From the NCBI GenBank assembly GCA_008360955.1, contig LUCM01000013.1, forward strand, positions 115,457 through 179,456: 64,000 bases of DNA, in the 5' to 3' direction. The DNA is from Fasciolopsis buskii. Its lineage: Eukaryota; Platyhelminthes; Trematoda; Plagiorchiida; Fasciolidae. Shown here piece after piece: positions 21,829-34,437 of this stretch (its first letter is position 1; every line of letters starts with the position of its first letter). Both the position numbers and the translations under genes were made by a program. The notes under the pieces were generated by a model, which saw nothing but the letters and a program-made list of their open reading frames with translations, made no database searches and was not told the origin of the DNA.

Positions 21829-24800
21829 TGACACATTAGAAGCCAACGTCAGTATGAAATAAAACTTCCTCTACGTCCACGCTGTAATTTAGTAACTATA
21901 ATCTAAGAAAGATTGGACCACTTTTCTATCATATTGCGTCAGTGTTATCTTGGTTACCCGACGGAAGGAATGAAAATATCAGAACGCATTCAGAAACGAA
22001 TAACAATAGCATCAATGAGAACACAAAACGGACTCGCATGTTTTCACTGATTCCATTTCATGGCTTTTGTATGATGTCAGTAGCAGCATGTAAGCAAAAT
22101 AAACGAATAATTAGTTCATCACCAGTCATCGCAACTTCCGATTTGCTTTACCGTGTGCAACTTTATGGAATCGGATAAACAAAATAAAAACCCGATGAAC
22201 AATTTGGAAGGGTATAACACGTTTATCACCATGCTTTGAATTTCGCCAAGTCATTGAGAGCCTGTCCGATAGAGGAATAGCCAAGAAATTTGACTCATAA
22301 GCGTTCCACCGCTTTCGGATCCCCGGTCGGGCACGTTCGGTATGCATTTCCGATGATGCTTAACAAGGAAGAAACAAGTGTACCGCGTTCCCATGATTTA
22401 TTAGCGGCAACGTGATCAGTGATATTGCATGCTGACTAATTTTGTGAAAACGTACCGGTAGCTCAATCGCCAAAGTTCAGAAATGTATGATACTGGCTGC
22501 TCGGGATTACATAGCGACTATCGGGATCAATGTAGTTGCGCGAATATTTATACTCGCTACCCTTGTGTTAAAACTGCACAGCATCAAACACGAATTGAGT
22601 GGTAGTGTGCAGTCCAGCGGGATGTAGGTGGTAACTAAATTTCTGATTCCCACCATCGTTCAGTCAAACGTGTAAGCAAGCGGGTCCCGCTCATGTTCCA
22701 GTCGAAAGGTCATTAGAAAATAAAGTGATTAGGAAATTGTCGATGAGTTTTGGTCAACTACAACAGCGTTTGTAGCAACAAAATGAGACAGACAAATCAG
22801 CTGGTAGTACCACCAAAGAAGGGCTTTGGAACCGATGGACCGGAGGGTCGAGCACTCCCTAGGACAGAATAAGCTACAGCCTTGATTCTTAGACCATTTG
22901 CTGTCGAGGACCCATCTAGCCACGGCTGTGCGGTCTCCTCGTTTGACAGGCTATTGCTATGCAACAAATATGCACGAATGAGATAGGTTTCCATAGTCAT
23001 ACAAGTTTTAGTTTGCGCAGAACGTCTACTGAAAGCTCCGGTAAACAGAAGACAGTAGTATGAACATGTACTTCATTTGTATTTAGTTGACTACAATTTT
23101 CGGGCTTATTTGCTAATATCGTACTCTCTAAATTCGTTGTATTTGTACTGCAGCAATCCTATAATTTTCGGGTATATATCAAACAATCGGATAGCTATCA
23201 AAACTCAAACTGTGGATTAATTAATGGGGCATTCAAATCCGAGGTTTCACTGCGGACAAGTGGTCATAACGATCCGTCGATCTATTACCTATCTAATGAA
23301 GCTACTGGAACATAACGTGAATTCCTTATGTGGACGACGTTTCTGATTACTAACCGATCAGGATAACCATAGTATCGTGTAAATAGGTAAAATAAACGAC
23401 ACAGTCACAGAAAGGCATTTGAATACTAACTACTTGTTGCTGTCACATTGATATTAGAAGGTGGACTGCAAATTAAAAGAAATCGTGCGCTTTTTGGTCA
23501 CCTAAAAGTTTACAGTTCTATGGTTGTTCGGTCAACAAGTAATTGAGAAAAATTACTCATTTCTTTATCACCCCGAAGTATATATATCTCCCACGTATCG
23601 TATTCATGTTCAATATATCTGGCAATCTATCTCATCCACATTTTTGTTCATTTGACAATATGTTATCATTCTTACTCCAGTGCAAGGCACCTAAATACAA
23701 AGTGATAATGTGTTCATTCTATTCTCCTACTGTTTACACAATCAACGGAAAGATTACTTTTGTCCGCTCACGTCAGCCGCGAGTGCACCTAATACCATTT
23801 CTTTGACTGCCACCCCAAAGTAGTATCTCTTCAAGGGACGGGAAACACCTGCCACCGTTTCATACTTCCTTCATTCTTTACTGGGGTAGAAAATTTTCAA
23901 GATTCTTCGTTCGTGACCTTGGCTGTGCAGTGCTTGCAATTTTGTTTCTGATTAAGAATCGTACTCAAGCACACGATGCCCACGATTGTTGCTTTGATGA
24001 TGCGTTGACGGTTTTCGGGAAGTGTTCATACATTCGGGGAATTCCTTTCTGATGCGATGTAAACTAAGTCCGGGAAGAGCAACGTTTCATCAAGTAATTC
24101 GGCCATTCCACGATGAAATGATGTCGTGAGAAAGGTTGAATTAAAACTGCCTACCTCGACGAAAAATTCGTAATTATTAAGTCAAAAAGTTCAGTTTGAT
24201 TCCCAACTTTAGACCAGGATATCCGACCTCGATTACATTTAAGTTAAATTATCTGGTGGCTCGAAAAAGTCGTTCACCCACGACAACGGTCACAAGCCAT
24301 TTTGGGGCGGTCAAGCTAATTTTTTTCGTTACCAATTTAGATCTAATGAATTATCATCACCGAGATGTCCAGCCCTTTAGATGAACTTGTGGTTTAAAAT
24401 TGTTCCAAAGGATAGAGTATATTCAATCAACCAATACCCTGGAGAATGTCTCTCAAATCCTAAGCGTTTCCTATGGTGACTAGACATGGAATTAAAAAAC
24501 GCTTAGCTGAACAGAACTTCATCCAAACATGACTGCAAAGCTCGAGACAAACTGCATCAATTGCTAATAACGGCCTAGAAGAACATGATATTACAAATCG
24601 ATGGTGCTACTTCGAGAAGTTATCAAAGACCTAGGCCATCCGATCCCCATCGATTCAATGTGATTTTGATCAGAATACAAACTGTTGGCTTTTTTCTCGG
24701 TCTGTCTTCTATGACTTACTTTTATCATCGAACTACCTAATAAGAATGGTTTAATTCATTGTCAGTAGAAGAACAGATTTTCATTTATCCAAATTGCAAC

Positions 24801-27800
24801 CCGAAACTGGACCGAATGCCAAAAGCAAGCAATAAATCGTGAGGTCACCGAAGACAAGGTATGCGCTGCCAAATTTACCGATGATAGCAATTAATCCTCA
24901 ATTGATCCGAGAAGAGTTGTGTGATTCTGCATAGCTGATAGATTGCATCATTGGCCAGATGCCACGAAGGAATCGTGTGTTACGGCAAATGAGTTGCGTG
25001 CAGTATAGTAACAAATAGGTCGGAACAACACCCATGTGATTTTTACTCTGTCATGAACAACTATAGCAGGACCACCACAGCGGATACGAGAACAGGATCG
25101 ACAATACTAACAAGGTATACAATACAATCTAGTGGGCTTGGTTACAAGTAACAAAAATGCAATTTGAAGTTGAACAAGGATAAGTTCGTTTTTGGCTCAA
25201 CCAAAGAATGAGTGCACGGAAGAAGACAAAAAATCCATAATATGTGCATGCAAACAAACACACACACATACACACACACACGAGACGAATGTGAGCAGCT
25301 GATCGCGTTTGCATAGTTGTGAGATCTCTGGTACACTCATGGCAGCCCATATTGGCATTCGTGCATGCTTGTCTGAGTGTATGTGAATGCATGGATCCTC
25401 GCGGTGTCCTGTTGGAAACAGGAAGTTCATCCTGGAATCAAATGAGGATAACCTTGACAGAAAAAAATAAGAAGAAGAAGTAGTACAACAATTCACAAAT
25501 ATATGTTTGTGCACGTTTTGTAAACATCTCGAGCCGCGAATAAGGTAGACATATTTCACGTGGAGACAACAATTGCTCGATGCCCAAATCTCATTCGGCT
25601 GTCGTGTGTCTAGTTCAGCCAAATCTAAAATGTTCTCGTTAGAAACGTAAATCCAATGTACCCGCGAAAACCACGCATCTCGGAAGGGAGGACTGGGATT
25701 TGTTTTGTGATAGACGACATACGTATTTTTTTTATCTAAGCGACTGCATCATCAGATGGAATGCGTGGTGTACGTAAGTGCGAAATGCAATTTGACGTGG
25801 ATGGTGTAACAATGAGGATGCCTGGCAGACGGCTGTGGTTTAGTCTGATTTCTCAATTATTTTAAACCTTCTGGGATTCTATGACACGAAATAATTCATT
25901 ATGGAAGGCTGGGTTTGTTTTCGGATGCATTGCGCGTTACGGACTTCTGTAAACCGGACAGACAGAAACGTGTGATATCTGGACAGAAATATTGGACATA
26001 GTTGGCTAAATTTCCGGATGTGTTACTGAAACGGTAAAATGACATTTGTCGAATGAGTTCATCATTTACGACATGAGTGGTTTCAATTCGCCGGGTCACA
26101 TATCCTGTGCAGATGAAAGACGCGCATTATTTGAATTTGCTCATTATCGAAAAGCACCAAATCGAATTTTGGCGGTCAGTTCGCATTGGCTTCCTCTGGT
26201 GAACGGAACAATTTGACTGCCTCTGGGATGTGTATGTCAGAGTACTTGATTTTCTCACTAACTGTTGATTTTTAGTTGTCCAGCCCCAACTACATATGAT
26301 CAGTATCGACATTGAAGTTTTATGGTTGATAACCATCAACGACCACGGGTACGGTGTATCGCTGTAGATGAAAATCGTGACCGAATAATTGAGAGTTGAC
26401 AGTGTGCTATTTGGAACCGCGGCCCAGCTGTACTGTTTATTTCTCCTGTTGCATTTCACACGGAACCTTTTGCGTCCGCATTGCACTTGTTTGTGCCCGT
26501 GTGTTTGTTGGTGCATCGGTAAGTGTATCCCCCGCGCACACATACATATGCGTGAGCGCAGGCTTGGGCCTTACTCCATGAACGGCTAGTAGGCACAAAC
26601 TGTCCGGATCATGTGATAGACAGGCCTGTTTCACATAATTCCCGACAGGATTCATGTAACTTGAAAAACTGTCCAGTTGATAGGCTGAAAGAATTCCGTG
26701 TGGTTAGGTTCGAACCCTCATTGGGGGAGACTATGGTCTCTCTTGGAGGCTGAATAGACTCATCAAGCCAGAAACCCTTCAGGGTCGCTGGTCTGCTTGC
26801 TTTCCAATGAAAACTTACTCTCACGGTGATTTTCCTCATCATTTTGGCAAACTTCGTGATTCGTTCCAGGAAATTACCCAGCGATAGACCAAATGAATTT
26901 TGTGCATGACTGGTAGAATCGTGAACAAATAATTCATTTTTTGTCCTACGTGTTTGCTAGACATTGTTGGCTACTAAGTGAATAGCCTGAAGTCTCAGCA
27001 TGAATACCGTGATCGAATTGTTCAGACGGTGAGAAGTAATCAACCTCGAGAGAATTCGATCACACGTGTGCTCTACACTTTTATATATTCTATTGTCGAT
27101 CATTTTCATGACAAAGCGGCTATATCTTGAAGTAGACTGTTAGGTTTCATGATATCATGACCCGAACAACTATGGAGGAAGGTGTTCCCGAGTCTTAGGG
27201 GCCAAAAAACTGACATGTGATTAAAAAGAGGCCAGACAAAGTTAAGTCCCAACACGTAAGTGGTTCCTTTCATATCTAGTTATGCACAACCATCTGCTCA
27301 GACCCTGTAAAAGCCGCGGCAACTAAATGAAACCGAGCGATGCTCTTTACAAGCTGAAAAGCCTCCATTAGGTGGAGGTATCTAAGGACTGGCAGAAGTT
27401 ATCACAATTCGTTTAATAGCCGTCGCTTGCCTAGGCTAGGAGTTCCCCATTTCCGAACGATGTTCATGGAGTTCTTAGGGCATAGGACTTGAATCAACGT
27501 CGGGAAGTTGATTCGGGCACCAGGAGAAATAAGGCAAAGCAACTAATGCAGCACATTTTCAATTGACGGTTCTTAAAATTTTCCTGGAATGGTTCGTCAA
27601 AAAACGTCACTTCTGTGATAAAAGCAGCCGCAAACGTTCACTCGCCCAACATGTTAAGTATATTTTCTAGGAACCATTTTAGGTAATTTCATTCCTCTAT
27701 TTGGTGTGTCGTGTATGACGCTGTGAATAACTGGCGTTTGAAAGATTAATCGGATTTTAGCACAAAAAAGGAAAGAAGAAGACAAATTTCAGATTGTGTT

Positions 27801-28145
27801 TAATTTCAGTAGATCATTCCAAACGCCCGTCTGCGACGTTCAAACAATATACCAAGTATGGCAAAGTTTTCCCCTAGCTGGAAAGCATCAAACCTTTGAA
27901 TGGATAATTAGTGATTCCCCAAAAGACTCACACACACACACATTACAATTCCGATTTTCTTAGCCTAGATGAAACCTTGCTGTATCACTTCGCCGCTCGT
28001 GTGTCCGGTGATCCGGTTTGAACATTATCGTTCTCACTGGCAATGAAATGGATATGAACACAAAAACCGAAAGTCCACTAACAGATTAGATTCTAACCAG
28101 CAGCCCTTTGGGTGGAGCTTTGCTGTTGGTTGATGTCATCCACAG
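21829..28145. other. About 6.3 kb without an assigned gene
   Basis: Frames up to 141 codons exist (25,197-25,622 minus), but that one is inflated by the CA-repeat at 25,255. A 138-codon minus-strand frame at 26,127-26,543 has no motif. A B-box-like palindrome GGTTCGAACC lies near 26,708 without a tRNA body. Nothing else assigned. Confidence 0.35.
25255..25282. repeat. CA microsatellite (interrupted)
   Basis: Cacacacacatacacacacacac type run. Confidence 0.9.
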
Positions 28146-28298
28146 GAACGGTTGTGTTTGTCTCTTACGCCGGTAAATGTGCCCTTTGAACGTGGGAATC
28201 CTGAATCTAAAGACGAATTCGATGGAGACATGTGCACATCACTTCGACTTGTGTGTTCAACCAACGTTGCTGTCCTTTCTAGTGAATTTACTGCCAAA
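28146..28298 (+). CDS. Candidate internal exon, phase 0-0, unknown protein
   Basis: Exactly 51 codons are open between acceptor gtcatccacag and a near-consensus donor AAA/gtaagt. Both boundaries are in phase 0. The product starts ERLCLSLTPVNVPFERGNPE, continues with an acidic SKDEFDGDM and ends with hydrophobic-alternating CSTNVAVLSSEFTAK, which looks like a beta-rich segment. If the donor is ignored the frame continues to a stop at 28,410. I do not recognise the family. A longer minus-strand frame overlaps (28,136-28,453), but it has no comparable splice signals. Confidence 0.42.
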
Positions 28299-29184
28299 GT
28301 AAGTTGTCTAGGTAAGAGAAATATACACCAGAAGCTAAATAACTGTTCAAGTACAGCAAATCGACAAAGGTATCCGCCACATGCGGCTTTTCGAGTAGTG
28401 CGCCGTTTCTGAAAGACGCAAGCTGTCCTCGAGAAAGCGGAAAACCTGTTCACATTTCGTCATTCTTCGTCCTTAGGACAGTGAATTCAAAATGATCACG
28501 CTAACTTTGGGCGCTTATGGCTTGTATCTATTGACGGGTTTCAATTGTTATGGTTCGCATCTGTGAAATAACATCGGTTTTTGGCCAGTGCTCATATTTG
28601 ATGTTTTGTCTGGGCTCACTTGAGTTGCCTAGCTGCCCGCTATCTGGCGCTCGTCCAGGTTGTCGATGACGGATAAAACACCATTTAGGTGTTTATTGGT
28701 GAATAGCGCAAGAACAATCTGAGATCCTCGACCGCTGCGGATAAACAGTAGCAATATCGAGGAGTTGGTTGTTTTTCCCATAGGAGCCTTCTTCCGAAAA
28801 AGTAACAAAAGTCTTTTGTTGGAACAGTAACATGGCAAGTATAGCCTATCATCCAATATAGCTAAAGTCCTCTGTCTCTCTTCAAGACACAATGTGACTG
28901 GTGTCATACAAACCGTTTTTTCCTGTCAACATGTTCTCCTCCCAGAGACAGAAATGGGTTCCCATCTGAAATAATCCAAAGGCGCGTGAAATGGATTACT
29001 TTTCATCCGCTGTCAACGGTTTGTCGAGGTTTTGTTTTGCTTTTCTCCCTTAAATATCAGATATTTCTCTAAAATACAACCTTCACATCGATCTGGTCTC
29101 CTCGTTGGTAAAACCCTCGAGCCATCCGCGGAATGAGAAAAACAAATTGGTGAAACGTAAGAGGAGACAGAAGAGCTGTCAAAC
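28299..29184. other. No gene recognised
   Basis: A 92-codon minus-strand frame at 28,629-28,907 is the longest, with no motif. The last part is the upstream region of the candidate gene at 29,185; no TATA box is obvious. Confidence 0.3.
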
Positions 29185-29650
29185 ATGGTGAATCCTAAAT
29201 ATACAACTATCACCGTCCTTCTTACCCTCAAATTGCCAACTTTATGTCTTGCTTCCGAAGGTACGGGTTTTTCTCTGTATGTTTTTACAGTTATATATGA
29301 GTACATACCTATATACGCGCTTATTTTTGGCTTGTAGTCAAGGCAAAAGCAAAAACATCCTCTTTGTAGAACTGCTTCTAGAAGATAAGATGGAACATAA
29401 GTTCCGGTCAAATATTTACTTGCAGTTATTGACATAACCGCCTGTCTATGATGAGAAAATTAAGTAGAAATCGTGAATGTTCTGTGTACAAGAAAACAAG
29501 TGCAATCCTAATGAGCCGCATAAATGTGGAATATCGACGACGCGAACTACACTATCGAACGCCATTAGATTCGTCCGAGATAATAGGATGAGCGAAAATG
29601 TGATAAATCTGATGATCAAGTGTCTGAAAGATGAACATGACCATGGGTAG
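29185..29650 (+). CDS. Candidate two-exon gene for a small secreted protein (77 aa), unknown family
   Basis: Exon 1 (29,185-29,260) starts at ATG and encodes MVNPKYTTITVLLTLKLPTL then CLASE: a short polar start, a hydrophobic core and a plausible cleavage after CLA, i.e. a signal peptide. It ends at a good donor GAAG/gtacgg, leaving one base. Exon 2 (29,493-29,650) follows acceptor tctgtgtacaag, supplies two bases that complete a Glu codon, and runs 51 codons to TAG. It reads NKCNPNEPHKCGISTTRTTL, then SNAIRFVRDNRMSENVINLM and IKCLKDEHDHG. The mature protein would have about 53 residues with three cysteines. The 232-base intron, phase match and signal peptide agree with each other. No family is recognised; a short helminth secreted effector is one possibility. 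A consensus poly(A) signal is not visible nearby. Confidence 0.45.
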
Positions 29651-32600
29651 ACGGCGAATCTAGGTAGAGCATGCACAGTTACAATGAGCTCATGCTGCTG
29701 GTCGGCCCAGAACCAAGGTCTTTGATAGCAGATTTGCGAAGATTTTCAGTGTGTGAAAACTACTACTACTACCTCAGTAGTATTGGCAGGAAACAGTTCT
29801 GCCAGTTCTGCCAGCAATTCAGAGTTTAGGCACATGGTACTAGATTTTGGGGTTCGTTTTTTAAGAGAGACACGTGATAAGTATAATTCATTGTGTTTGG
29901 AGCATGTTTAGCATCTGCCCGTAGAACAACAGCCTCATTGTAAGCTGGTTTGGGAGTAAATTAATAGTGTAAGATGGTTCCGGCTGGCCAGTAGATGGCA
30001 TGGTAAAGAGCATGAAAGCTTTAACCAGTGGACTGACTCACGTTAGACACACTAAGTCGACCGAGTTGGGGTCCATGACATTCTCCATGCTGATACTGGA
30101 GACAGTAGAATACATGTTTTACTGTTGTAATCAGGAGGGTTTTTGCCTTCGAAATCTTTCCACTTCTATAGTATTATTATTATTATTATTATTATTTCAC
30201 ATTCGATCGTTTGCTGTTGTTCTTCCACTCTACTCTCTTTCGAATAGGTGGTGATGTGAGGGAGCAATCAACACTGAACTGAGTATCACTAGCCGACTGA
30301 TTAGGTGTGCCTGTTCACAAAATTTGGGCGTAAGCTGACCGAGAAATTCTGCGACCCAAGGGATGAATGTGTAAAAACAGAAAATTTCGAAGGACTGGTT
30401 TGAACTGGCAATGAGATAGATCCACCAATATGGCAACAGATCTTGTGGAAAATGGATGGAAAATTATTTTCATGGCCCCTTCAGAATGTTTGCCTGCACC
30501 AGTTGTTCGGATCGGTATTTAGGAACACGAGCAAATCTTACGCAGCTAGCCTGACCGAGCCACGAAAAGTTCGTCTAAAGACGAAAACTGGAAGTGATGA
30601 AGAAACTTTTAATGTTAATTTAGCATTTGTATGTTAAATTTTATGGGGTTTTTGGGCACACAGAGTGAATAATCTGCCAGCGACTTTATGAATATCTTGC
30701 AAAAACCTCTTGCATGAAGCGCCTGGACTAGGTCAAAGAATCCTTATAGGAATCTGAAGTAAACAGACTTCTTGCTGACCGTAAAATGCAAACTTCTTGA
30801 GGCATACTGATTGGCCACTCAAATTGCACGATAAATTAAAACCTCCTGATTCCGAATATTGTGCTTTTCTGTGCATTAAATTAGAATTCACCTTGAGCAT
30901 GTTCAGAAGCCGTAAGCGGTTACTAAAAGAGTGACAATAAAGTATTGCTGCAATCGGTCAGGAAATGGAGTTTTATCTTTTATCTTCCCGACAAACAATT
31001 TTTGTTGGCCGACAAACATGTTACGTAATGCTCGCGAGGAAAACCGTTCGTTGAACAATAATCTAATTGTCTTTCTACTTCGATTACCAATTCCCGCGGT
31101 TCTTCGAAAGTGAAACTTGTTTAGGTAATAAGGCGAGATATGCCGGTGGATTTAATCGGAACGTATCAGAATTCGGAATCCAAAACAGCATTGGAAACCC
31201 CGAGTTGATCTCAGAAAATTGGTAAAAACTTTGGTATCTATGTCTTTTGACGAAATTGATATACATTCCACCGCGGAATTTCCGGTGATCTCAGATGCGA
31301 TAAAACATCGTAATAACTTTGGAGTAGAACACAACATGTAGAATAGTATGTGATAAATAACTTCCTACGTCGACATATGAAGAGCATTCATCACAAAGTC
31401 CCCGTTTGTTAGGGTGTCTCTGATAGGAATACATTTGTGTGACTGCCTTTACCCAATAACCATTTACTTTATTGAACGAGAAGGAAACAGCCCATAAAAT
31501 ATGCCTAAATAAAACTTCTCTAAGCAGAATACCTTCTATTGTGTTTTGACCTAACGTCCAAAACTAGCAGACCTCCAAAATGAAATACCTACTTTAACAT
31601 AGAGTCAAAATTGTGTTCTTCAGGTTTTCAGCCTCTATAGACACATAAATACCTATTTGTGTACATAGATAAATACATTTTGTAAAATTATCCATGGTGA
31701 ATTAACACGCACCTCATATTTGTATGCAACTGCGGAAGTTCTGCACTATGGCGAGCACTCGATGTCCATCCTAGTGGAAATGGAACATGAACTCAAGACA
31801 CGAACTAAGCTGAGTGGAACACCTACGTTGCTGGGCACTTGTTAAGGCTTGTGAGGCTTTGTTGAAATTAGACACCAAGTGTTTTGATCCCGGATTTTTT
31901 TCCCCGGTTATTAATGAGCATACACAGCTGACACAAAAAGGAATTGCGCCTACGAGGAATGACACATGTGCATGCAGTCGGAGTGTGATTAAGATTTAAA
32001 CATTACTTAAAATGCCTCATAATTTTTTTCATTTTTCTCGTGATTGTTAAATCCTCTGCCCTACTCAGGCTGCCTGTTATTTGGTTCTGTGATCTCTTGC
32101 TGATAAGCTTCGCGTTGGCATCACAAGAAGAATAATTTCACACGAAATCCAATCGACAATGTACACGTTTATCTGTTTGTATTTTTCAATTTCTTCTACT
32201 TCCTCGGTTGACAAAATAACTGGCTTAATAACTGTACACTATGGGGTTTGTAGTCATTTATGATCTGACAATCGATGGATACGAACCCATGAATATAGAC
32301 ATGGTATACACGACAGCAATCGCTGGACACGGAACAACAATCGATCACATGAACTCTTCAACGAGGAGAGTACAACGACAACATTTTGAAGACAGCCTTT
32401 CAGCTAGTCAGGTGCCCATTTGCTGTCGTGGAAATTTTCGTCTTCTTTGTATTGTTACACTTTTCTCATTTTTCTACGTTAATTTATAACTGTGAATGTT
32501 TTATTGAGCTTGTTGTAGAGCAATTCCGACAGTCAAAATGTCCATTTGAAATCACTCCTGCCCTTAGACGAATTCGGGTTGAGGTGTGTACACTGCTCCC

Positions 32601-32918
32601 GTATTGTCGTATCGCCGCCCATTTACAGCATATTCAATGCAGTCTGGGCCACGATGTTTGATGGTAGAGAGAAAAAGCATCAAATGTTCAAGCCACACGC
32701 ATGTTTCAGTGGTGAGAGCTGAAAAAAGCTAGTCTGATTTAGTGTTTGCTACTAACGAAGGCATATAGATTTCAAATAAATTAAGTTATTAACGAAGGTA
32801 ATGTGTTCAGCTCACAAATCGGTAGTGCCTTCGTGTCATCGAATAGTCCGCTATTTTAACTGTAATAGATGATTACAAAACAAGCTATTGTGGGATGATG
32901 CACTGCTTCTTCTCCAAG
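29651..32918. other. No firm gene over about 3.3 kb
   Basis: Contains the ATT repeat at 30,173. A 61-codon plus-strand frame at 31,814-31,999 (VEHLRCWALVKACEALLKLD at the start) and one at 32,386-32,661 look coding-like but lack good splice boundaries. Not assigned. Confidence 0.3.
30173..30197. repeat. ATT trinucleotide microsatellite
   Basis: About eight consecutive ATT units. Confidence 0.9.
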
Positions 32919-32961
32919 CTAAATTTATCGATTGACTTTCCGGATCACGTCAGAATGTTTG
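32919..32961 (+). CDS. Candidate micro-exon (43 bases)
   Basis: A 43-base segment lies between a strong pyrimidine-rich acceptor (cactgcttcttctccaag) and a consensus donor TTTG/gtgagt. In one frame it reads LNLSIDFPDHVRMF. Very short exons are known in flatworm micro-exon genes, but a segment this small could also arise by chance. A different frame here stays open through 33,165 (LQSLRIARMEFAKKKRAAV). Confidence 0.25.
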
Positions 32962-33952
32962 GTGAGTACACTGACATGGGACCGTCTCCAATCGCTTCGT
33001 ATTGCTAGAATGGAATTCGCAAAGAAAAAGCGAGCGGCCGTTCCAAGATTCGAGGCGAATAATTCGCGAAATGATAGCCCCGAGTCCGCCGTTCGTCACG
33101 GGGTGCTAATTTGTTTCAACTCCTTCCAAAGTTATCCTCCCGTGATGCTGTTTTCACAGATATGATAACTTTTTTAAGGAGGGAATACAAATGGATACTA
33201 TGAGTCCCGGAACAAATATTCGGCCTCATGCACGGTATTTCTGATGACAAAATATTAAAACACACATATGATTGTTTATTATCAACCAAGATTTGTTTTC
33301 ATGTATCCTAGGTGATGTTTTCAAATATTTTTAACTCGGTGGACGTGAATAATATATCTTACTTATCTGGGGTGAAAACCGCGCGTGCAAACACCTCATA
33401 AACCGCTTATTGTTTTGACCACATTAAATGATAACACAATATCGGACGAAATGTTCCGTAGATAATTCATTCTGGCAATAACCACAAACTGGTTCTTATT
33501 CGACTCTCGGTCTGTCACTCGCTAGCTGTAGGATCCCCAAATGTTTACTCTGCATTTTGAAGACACAAGCCTCTGGTTGTTCGGAAACACACCGCGTGAC
33601 CGATAACTGTGTTTGCATAAAGTCAGACAAGGGATTGCACATTTGTTGAGTTCTAAATCGAATCGATAAATGGATGAAATCTCGAATAACCTTTTATTAT
33701 TGACTTGGAGCAAAATTGACGGGCAACCATTCCGACTTAGGTCAGTTTCGATGAGGTGTTTGCAACATATAAATCATGAGCAAATGATGCTTCACTGCTA
33801 TGTCAGGCTCGACAAGATAAACTGCATCGATGATCGTTGATTACATAGTATTTGTATTTCGGATTGTCTTTCTAAAAACATTTTGGCGGCATTTCGCACC
33901 TGTGCTTGGGTGTGACGTTAGTCGTTGGTCGAATGTGCCGACGCACTGTTCC

Positions 33953-34024
33953 GCATTGGAGCCTTTCGTTCCGATGAGGTTATGTGTATACATATAACCT
34001 CATCGGAACGAAAGGCTCCAATGC
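33953..34024. repeat. 72-bp near-perfect palindrome
   Basis: Two 36-base arms meet with no spacer at about 33,988/33,989. Only one base pair is mismatched (33,984 with 33,993). The left arm begins GCATTGGAGCCTTTCGTTCC. Weaker complementarity continues outward through TGTTC/GAACA. It can form a cruciform as DNA or a ~34-bp hairpin as RNA. No coding role is visible. Confidence 0.95.
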
Positions 34025-34132
34025 TGAACAATGTTCGGAGTTAGTGCAACAAACATTGTAACAGAAAGGCAACTTTCAGTAGTCTACGAACTGTTACTTT
34101 AACACCATAATGAGAGTTCACCTAATACATAG

Positions 34133-34148
34133 TATATATATATATATG
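34133..34148. repeat. TA microsatellite
   Basis: Run of TA dinucleotides directly upstream of the candidate acceptor at 34,163. Confidence 0.8.
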
Positions 34149-34163
34149 TAATTCTTTGTATAG

Positions 34164-34437
34164 ATCACCCGCCATCAGAACTGTGGCTAGGGAGGAAAAT
34201 CGTAAACCAGAGAGGAGAGAAGAACGAGTATTGCGTAAAGTTCACCACAAGTACGTTAGCCTTAATAGTCGGCATCTTCGTCGCGATCCTTGGTTATTCA
34301 TTGACCGGGCCAAACCGAGGCGCCAACCCAAGCCTAGACCAATTTGTCTAGTCAGCAAGATAGTAAAACGATCTGAGAGCCTAGTACCCCGTTGGGACGC
34401 GATGACTGAATGCCCAATACGTACATCATTCGGATGA
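34164..34437 (+). CDS. Candidate terminal exon of a very basic protein
   Basis: Acceptor attctttgtatag is followed by one base and then 90 open codons to TGA. The product is extremely Arg/Lys-rich: VAREENRKPERREERVLRKV, then RDPWLFIDRAKPRRQPKPRP, ending CPIRTSFG. It starts in phase 2, so an upstream exon ending with two spare bases, such as 8,596-8,793 or 16,494-16,750, could join; that is arithmetic only. An internal donor AA/gtacgt near 34,249 could end the exon earlier. No domain recognised. Confidence 0.38.

Noticed and set aside
25197..25622. 141-codon minus-strand frame, the longest in the window
   Set aside because: Its length comes from a CA microsatellite read as Val-Cys repeats, with no domain or splice context.
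26127..26543. 138-codon minus-strand frame
   Set aside because: No motif, and overlapping plus-strand frames of similar length exist. Random frames of this size are expected in 64 kb on six frames.
26695..26720. tRNA T-arm-like GGTTCGAACC
   Set aside because: No acceptor stem, D arm or A box at the right distance on either strand.
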